Assembly: GCF_022024055.1 (NCBI RefSeq)
Contig: NZ_CP091788.1
Location: forward strand, 62,001-126,000
DNA: 64,000 nucleotides
Source: Prevotella sp. E2-28
Lineage (GTDB): Bacteria; Bacteroidota; Bacteroidia; Bacteroidales; Bacteroidaceae
Reading direction: 5' to 3'
The notes under the pieces are model-generated. The model saw only the letters and a list, made by a program, of their open reading frames with translations, was not told the origin of the DNA and ran no database searches. Shown here piece by piece: positions 59,107 to 64,000 of this stretch (its first letter is position 1; every line of letters begins with the position of its first letter). A program made the translations under genes and the position numbers.

Positions 59107-61482
59107 ATGAACGTAATTACAAAAACCCTTCAATTGGCTGATGGCAGAACCATCACCATTGAAACCGGGAAAGTGGCAAAGCAGACCGACGGTGCTGTCA
59201 TGCTGAAGATGAACAACACTGTACTTTTGGCCACTGTTTGTGCCGCAAAAGATGCAGTTCCCGGAACCGATTTCATGCCTTTGCAGGTTGACTATCGTGA
59301 GCAGTACAGTGCTGCCGGTCGTTTCCCAGGTGGTTTCACCAAGCGCGAAGGCAAAGCCTCTGACAACGAAATCCTGACTAGCCGTCTGGTGGACCGCGTA
59401 CTTCGTCCGCTGTTCCCTGGCAATTATCACGCAGAAGTTTTCGTTAACGTGATGCTGCTTTCTGCAGATGGCGTTGACCAGCCCGATGCATTGGCAGGTT
59501 TTGCTGCTTCAGCAGCCCTGGCTTGCTCGGATATTCCCTTCGAGTGCCCCATCTCTGAGGTGCGCGTGGCTCGTATCAATGGCGAGTATGTCATCGATCC
59601 TTCCTTCGAGCAGATGAAGCAGGCCGACATGGATATCATGGTAGGTGCTTCTGCTGAGAACATCATGATGGTGGAAGGTGAGATGAAAGAGGTTTCTGAG
59701 CAGGATCTGCTGGGTGCCCTCAAGGCCGCTATGGATGCTATCAAGCCCATGTGCGAACTCCAGAAGGAATTGAGCAAGGAACTCGGTAAGGATGTGAAGC
59801 GCGAGTACAACCACGAGGTTAACGACGAGGATCTTCGCGCACGTATGAATAAAGAGTTGTACCAGCCCGCATACGATGTTACTAAGCAGGCTCTCGAGAA
59901 GCACGCTCGTGCTGAGGCCTTCGAGAAGATTCTTGAGGACTTCAAGGAGAAGTTCTTCGCAGAGCGCGCTGAGTTGGCTGAGGATGCTAAGGGTGAAATC
60001 AGCGATGATGAGTACAGCGCAATGATGGATCGCTACTACCACGATGTAGAGCGTGACGCTATGCGTCGTTGTATTCTCGATGAGGGTATCCGTCTTGATG
60101 GTCGTAAGACCACAGATATCCGCCCCATCTGGTGCGAGGTATCTCCCCTGCCCATGCCTCACGGAAGTGCTATCTTCACCCGTGGTGAGACACAGTCACT
60201 CTCTACTTGTACGCTGGGTACCAAGCTTGATGAGAAGATGGTTGACGATGTGCTCGACAAGAGCTATCAGCGCTTCCTCCTTCACTATAACTTCCCCCCA
60301 TTCTGTACTGGTGAGGCAAAGGCACAGCGCGGCGTAGGTCGTCGTGAGATTGGTCACGGCCACCTGGCATGGCGTGGTCTGAAGGGTCAGATTCCTGAGG
60401 ACTTCCCTTACACCGTACGTCTGGTTTCTCAGATTCTTGAGTCTAACGGTTCTTCATCAATGGCTACTGTTTGTGCTGGTACCCTGGCCCTGATGGACGC
60501 TGGTGTGCCCATGAAGAAGCCCGTTTCTGGTATCGCTATGGGTCTGATTAAGAACCCAGGAGAAGATAAGTATGCCGTATTGAGCGATATCCTCGGTGAT
60601 GAGGACCACTTGGGTGATATGGACTTCAAGACCACTGGTACAAAAGATGGTCTGACAGCTACCCAGATGGATATTAAGTGCGACGGTCTGAGTTTTGATA
60701 TTCTGGAGAAGGCACTGATGCAGGCTAAGGCTGGTCGTGAGCACATTCTGAATTGCCTCACTGACACTATCGCTGAGCCTCGTGCCGAGTTCAAGCCTCA
60801 GGTTCCTCGTATCGTTCAGATTGAGATTCCTAAGGAGTTCATTGGTGCTGTTATTGGCCCTGGTGGTAAGATTATCCAGCAGATGCAGGAAGATACCAAG
60901 ACTACCATCACCATTGATGAGGCCGACGGCGTAGGTAAGGTTCAGGTATCAGGTCCTGATAAGGAGAGCATCGACGCAGCACTTGGTAAGATCCGCGCTA
61001 TCGTGGCTATCCCCGAGGTAGGCGAAGTTTATGATGGTGTTGTTCGCAGCATCATGCCTTATGGCTGCTTCGTAGAGATTATGCCTGGTAAGGATGGTCT
61101 GCTCCATATCTCAGAGATTGACTGGAAGCGCCTCGAGACCGTTGAGGAAGCTGGTATCAAGGAGGGCGACCACATTCAGGTGAAGCTTCTCGAGATTGAT
61201 CCTAAGACAGGAAAGTATAAACTCTCTCATCGTGTACTGATTGAGAAGCCCGCTGATTACGTAGAGCGTCCTGCCCGTGGCGAGCGCCGTGAGCGCCCAG
61301 AGCGTGGTGAGCGTCGTCCTCGTCCTGAGCGTGGCGAGCGTCGTGAGCGTGGTGATCGTCATGATCGTGGTGATCGTCGCCCACGTCCTGAGCAGCAGGA
61401 GCAAGGTGAGGCTTATCGTGATCCCGCTGAGAACAAGGAGCCAAAGGACTTCAGTGATGCACTGGATCACATGGACTTCTAA
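59107..61482 (+). CDS. pnp: Polyribonucleotide nucleotidyltransferase (PNPase)
   Basis: 791 residues from the ATG at 59107. Phosphorolytic 3'-5' exoribonuclease of the RNA-decay machinery. First RNase PH domain: [47 protein letters not shown]. Second: [84 protein letters not shown]. Then KH ([16 protein letters not shown]) and S1 ([27 protein letters not shown]). An extra tail of about 70 residues is rich in Arg, Gly and Glu ([13 protein letters not shown] repeats) before an acidic end. Terminator downstream. Confidence 0.96.
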   Translation: MNVITKTLQLADGRTITIETGKVAKQTDGAVMLKMNNTVLLATVCAAKDAVPGTDFMPLQVDYREQYSAAGRFPGGFTKREGKASDNEILTSRLVDRVLRPLFPGNYHAEVFVNVMLLSADGVDQPDALAGFAASAALACSDIPFECPISEVRVARINGEYVIDPSFEQMKQADMDIMVGASAENIMMVEGEMKEVSEQDLLGALKAAMDAIKPMCELQKELSKELGKDVKREYNHEVNDEDLRARMNKELYQPAYDVTKQALEKHARAEAFEKILEDFKEKFFAERAELAEDAKGEISDDEYSAMMDRYYHDVERDAMRRCILDEGIRLDGRKTTDIRPIWCEVSPLPMPHGSAIFTRGETQSLSTCTLGTKLDEKMVDDVLDKSYQRFLLHYNFPPFCTGEAKAQRGVGRREIGHGHLAWRGLKGQIPEDFPYTVRLVSQILESNGSSSMATVCAGTLALMDAGVPMKKPVSGIAMGLIKNPGEDKYAVLSDILGDEDHLGDMDFKTTGTKDGLTATQMDIKCDGLSFDILEKALMQAKAGREHILNCLTDTIAEPRAEFKPQVPRIVQIEIPKEFIGAVIGPGGKIIQQMQEDTKTTITIDEADGVGKVQVSGPDKESIDAALGKIRAIVAIPEVGEVYDGVVRSIMPYGCFVEIMPGKDGLLHISEIDWKRLETVEEAGIKEGDHIQVKLLEIDPKTGKYKLSHRVLIEKPADYVERPARGERRERPERGERRPRPERGERRERGDRHDRGDRRPRPEQQEQGEAYRDPAENKEPKDFSDALDHMDF

Positions 61483-61507
61483 TAAGATTTCTCGAAAATC
61501 ATTATAG

Positions 61508-61538
61508 GGGCTGTGTCTGCTTGACGCAGCCCTTTTTT
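61508..61538 (+). terminator. Terminator of pnp
   Basis: GGGCTGTGTC paired with GACGCAGCCC (one G-U pair), 5-base loop, then six T. Confidence 0.88.
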
Positions 61539-61548
61539 GTTAAAAAAC

Positions 61549-61617
61549 AACTTCCTAAGTTGTGGGTTGCAACTTAGGAAGTTACGTGTAATAACTTGGG
61601 AAGTTGAGGGTTATAAC
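61549..61617. repeat. 22-bp tandem array with AAC-N7-GTT cores
   Basis: Cores AACTTCCTAAGTT, AACTTAGGAAGTT and AACTTGGGAAGTT start at 61549, 61571 and 61593, and a partial AAC at 61615: an exact 22-bp period. The first two cores are inverse complements, giving a 14-bp stem (61549-61562 with 61570-61583). Confidence 0.8.
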
Positions 61618-61712
61618 TGAGTATTTTATTGTCAGTGTCTCTAAAACACCTAATTTTTTAGTGAAATACAAAAAAAACTCGAAATTTTGATACGAGTTAT
61701 TAAAATTTTGAC

Positions 61713-61720
61713 TATATTTG
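61713..61720 (+). promoter_or_regulatory. Promoter -7 element for the large secreted protein
   Basis: TATATTTG followed by CAGCG, with a leader of about 145 bases. Confidence 0.6.
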
Positions 61721-61865
61721 CAGCGAATTTTGCCAAGGCAGATTCTGTGCCTTTATATCGCGTGTATAATAAATGTACGCGGGCGAGGCCGAAAGAGACG
61801 AATTAGGAACCTATTTTTTACTGACTTTTACTGACTAAATTTTATTTATTAAAAACTAGAAACTT

Positions 61866-64000
61866 ATGATGAATCTGAAAAAACTATTCGTAGTGGGAGC
61901 GGTGCTAGTGATGGCATCTACTACTGCTAATGCGGAACTGGTGAACGGCGTTCGCCAGCGTCCAAATGTTGCAAAGGCTGAAGCCTTTCAGGCTGATGTC
62001 AGTTTTTATTTGTTCAACACAAAAGCTCGTTTGTTTTTTGTTGGTGCTAACGACTGGAATACACGTGCCAGTGTTGCTGACCATGGCTACAAGGTAAAAT
62101 TCACTAATTTTGACACAACAGTTCCAGGGGCCTATGAGTTCACAGACTCTGTAGAGACAAAAACAAATTGGCTGAGTGTATTCTCAACCAATGATGGTGG
62201 TGCTATCTGGGTGGATAATGCTACTGAGACCTATCGTTTCTGGGAGGTTGTAGTGCAACCCAACGGTCAGTATCGTATTTCAAACAACAAACTGGATACG
62301 GACCTGACCGATGCTCAGTCTGAACACAGTATCGCAGGTAAGTTCCTGGGATGGAACGGTAGTGAGGCTGACACTCGTCTCTACTTCGTTGACCCCACTG
62401 CCGAGGGTGCTGGTGTTGACTGGCAGTTTGTGACAGAGGATACCTATAAAGCATGGACAGAGGCATGGGCAGCTATGAAGGATCAGTTCAATGCTGCAGC
62501 AGAATTGCTGACTTATATTAATTCTGCTAAAGAAAAGGGCATTGACGTGACTGCTGAGGTGGCTATCTACGAGGAAGAGACTTCTTCTGTAGAAGCACTG
62601 AATGCTGCGACAGTTTCTGTTCAGAAGAAAATTAATGATGCTCTGGCTGGTGATGCTTCAGTTACTAAACCTTCTGACATGACAGGAGCACTGATTAATC
62701 CTAACTTCGATAATGCCAGTGCTGATGGTTGGAAGGGTACAGCTCCCAATATGGTGGGTGATGGTAATCATGGTAAAGCAGATGTTGCTGAACATTATGA
62801 TAAGACCTTTGACACCTATCAGGAGTTGACCAATATGCCTGCTGGTGTTTATATGCTGAGCAACAATGGATTCCTGCGCGGATGGTGGGATGACGCCGTT
62901 AATCACACTAATTACACCGCATTCCTTTATGCCATTGCCGATGGCGATACAATGCAGGTTGCTATGGCTAACCCTTGGGATATTAAGAATACAGAGGCTC
63001 TTGGTGGTGCCACAGAATTCGGTACGACGGCCAGTGAGTCTACAGAAGACCGCGATGGTGGTCCATACTATGCTCCTAACGATCCTTCTGCTGCTCGTGT
63101 TTATTTTGAGAAGGGTTACTATGAGAATAAAGTGTTCTTCGCTATTGCTGAGGGTAATGTGAAACTTGGTGTGAAGAAGGATGTGAACAGAGGTTCTGAA
63201 TGGGCAACCTTTGATAACTTCAAACTGGCTTACCTTGGAAATGCTGCAGAGGCTTACGAGTATTGGGTTAAGCAGACTCCAAAGACGGACTATACTGGAG
63301 TTGTGGTTTCTGAACAGTATCTGAACGCTTATGAAGCAGCTTTCAATGTAACGGCCACCAATAAGGCTGAGGCTGTTGCTGCAATGAAGGCTATTCAGGC
63401 TGCCAGTGACTCTATCGCAGAGAACAGTAAGCTTTGGGCTACCCTTCAGAAGAAATATGATGAGGGTATGTCAATGGTTGTTGAGCACCAGACTTTGATT
63501 TCTGCTGGCAATTTGAGTGACTATCTTGAATATGGTTATATTGGCGATGAAGAAGGAACAGCTCCAAAAGATATTCTGGAGGCAGAAGAGAAAACTGGTG
63601 ATGCTAACTTGAGTAACGAGGTTCTTCAGACGATGATTAATCAAATTGTTACATTTATAGAAGCTGTTGAGAAAGAAATCAAGGATGGTTTGCAGCCTGG
63701 CACTGATGTAACAAAGTTCTTGACCAATCCTGATTTTGAGGATGGCGCTAATGGTTGGACTGTAGTTTCTAAGGGCGGTGGTAACGTACAGCTCGGTGGT
63801 AACAATGACAATCACTGCTATGAGGCTTGGCACAGCACCAACTTTGAGGTTTATCAGGAGGTAAAGAACCTGCCTGTAGGTGTATATGAAATTTCTGTGA
63901 ATGGCTATATGCGCTATCTGGATGGACAGGATGCTATTAATAAATGGGATGAAGCTCCTACAGATGTGCCCATCTATGTTTATATGAACGATTCGAAGTC
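61866..64000 (+). CDS. Large secreted modular protein, 3' partial
   Basis: Open from ATG ATG at 61866 to the window end, about 711 residues, no stop. Signal peptide MMNLKKLFVVGAVLVMASTTANA. A lectin-like or beta-trefoil-like region may lie at 60-190 (YRFWEVVVQPNGQYRI, GKFLGWNGSEADTRLYF). Helical stretches alternate with two copies of a galactose-binding-like module: GALINPNFDNASADGWKG (about 278 onward) and TKFLTNPDFEDGANGWTVV (about 616 onward), each followed by YQELTNMPAGVY / YQEVKNLPVGVY. Such proteins are common in Prevotella and are probably surface-located carbohydrate or matrix binders. No enzyme domain is visible in the part shown. Confidence 0.75.
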   Translation, partial: MMNLKKLFVVGAVLVMASTTANAELVNGVRQRPNVAKAEAFQADVSFYLFNTKARLFFVGANDWNTRASVADHGYKVKFTNFDTTVPGAYEFTDSVETKTNWLSVFSTNDGGAIWVDNATETYRFWEVVVQPNGQYRISNNKLDTDLTDAQSEHSIAGKFLGWNGSEADTRLYFVDPTAEGAGVDWQFVTEDTYKAWTEAWAAMKDQFNAAAELLTYINSAKEKGIDVTAEVAIYEEETSSVEALNAATVSVQKKINDALAGDASVTKPSDMTGALINPNFDNASADGWKGTAPNMVGDGNHGKADVAEHYDKTFDTYQELTNMPAGVYMLSNNGFLRGWWDDAVNHTNYTAFLYAIADGDTMQVAMANPWDIKNTEALGGATEFGTTASESTEDRDGGPYYAPNDPSAARVYFEKGYYENKVFFAIAEGNVKLGVKKDVNRGSEWATFDNFKLAYLGNAAEAYEYWVKQTPKTDYTGVVVSEQYLNAYEAAFNVTATNKAEAVAAMKAIQAASDSIAENSKLWATLQKKYDEGMSMVVEHQTLISAGNLSDYLEYGYIGDEEGTAPKDILEAEEKTGDANLSNEVLQTMINQIVTFIEAVEKEIKDGLQPGTDVTKFLTNPDFEDGANGWTVVSKGGGNVQLGGNNDNHCYEAWHSTNFEVYQEVKNLPVGVYEISVNGYMRYLDGQDAINKWDEAPTDVPIYVYMNDSK

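Larger units (their letters stand above)
61483..61865. other. Intergenic region: terminator, 22-bp repeat array, promoter and structured leader
   Basis: No gene. It holds the pnp terminator (61508-61538), a 22-bp array (61549-61617), a small AACTCG/CGAGTT stem near 61677-61699, a promoter (61713-61720) and a leader of about 145 bases. The leader can form AAGGCA/TGCCTT (61735-61740 with 61748-61753) and CGCGT/ACGCG (61759-61763 with 61777-61781). Confidence 0.6.

Noticed and set aside
1..64000. Search for tRNA, rRNA, insertion sequences, integrase or prophage genes
   Set aside because: No cloverleaf, transposase, integrase or phage structural motif was recognised on either strand.

Overview
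The window looks like chromosomal DNA of a Prevotella-like member of the Bacteroidales. Nearly every transcription unit starts with the Bacteroidetes promoter form TAnnTTTG. There is a SusC/SusD outer-membrane uptake locus, T9SS-type C-terminal tails and DUF3332, DUF4843 and PKD-like lipoproteins. Gene orders typical of this group are present (topA-aroK-speA-argB; dapB-lepB-lepB-wbqC). No rRNA, tRNA, CRISPR array, insertion sequence or prophage gene was recognised. About 46 protein genes are supported. The first gene is cut at its 5' end and the last at its 3' end.

Layout. 1-7.3 kb: a PD-(D/E)XK nuclease fused to a superfamily I helicase, a DUF3332 lipoprotein, a DUF2264 protein, and a porin-sodium symporter pair. 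7.3-12.2 kb: a response regulator, metY divergent from an Lrp-type regulator, and a His-rich P1B metal ATPase. 12.2-15.2 kb: a membrane-spanning TPR/AraC regulator followed by about 1.1 kb of repeat-rich DNA with two duplicated promoters, phased palindromic sites and one 52-residue membrane protein. 15.3-24 kb (minus strand): GH3-Ig-like-DUF3108, then dapB-lepB-lepB-wbqC, then a small beta-barrel protein. 24-35 kb: RNase R, hemolysin III, cysK, a CoA-transferase, a TonB receptor, a DEAD-box helicase, a secreted-protein remnant and a small lipoprotein. 35.7-47.8 kb (minus): SusC-SusD-DUF4843-PKD-like-thioredoxin, a YD-repeat T9SS protein, a short T9SS-tail protein and a DUF6055 HExxH metalloprotease. 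No carbohydrate-active enzyme is present, so protein or peptide is the likely target. 48-59 kb (minus): argB, speA, aroK and topA, then Nudix, CapA-like, DUF3160, a damaged VCBS-like gene and a thioredoxin-fold lipoprotein without cysteines. 59-64 kb: pnp with an Arg/Gly/Glu-rich tail and the start of a large secreted modular protein.

The least explained material is non-coding. I see four kinds of small-period DNA lattice. (1) Eight GAC-N5-GTC sites in 20-22 bp register run up to the -33 boxes of two near-identical promoters beside the AraC-type regulator. (2) A 21-bp array has compensating changes in its palindrome arms. (3) Intergenic arrays of 13-bp cores lie in exact 22-bp register at three places. 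(4) Degenerate 7-bp tandem repeats occur at nine places, in spacers and inside coding sequence. A 16-bp array also lies in the metY leader. These periods were read directly from coordinates; their functions are inference.
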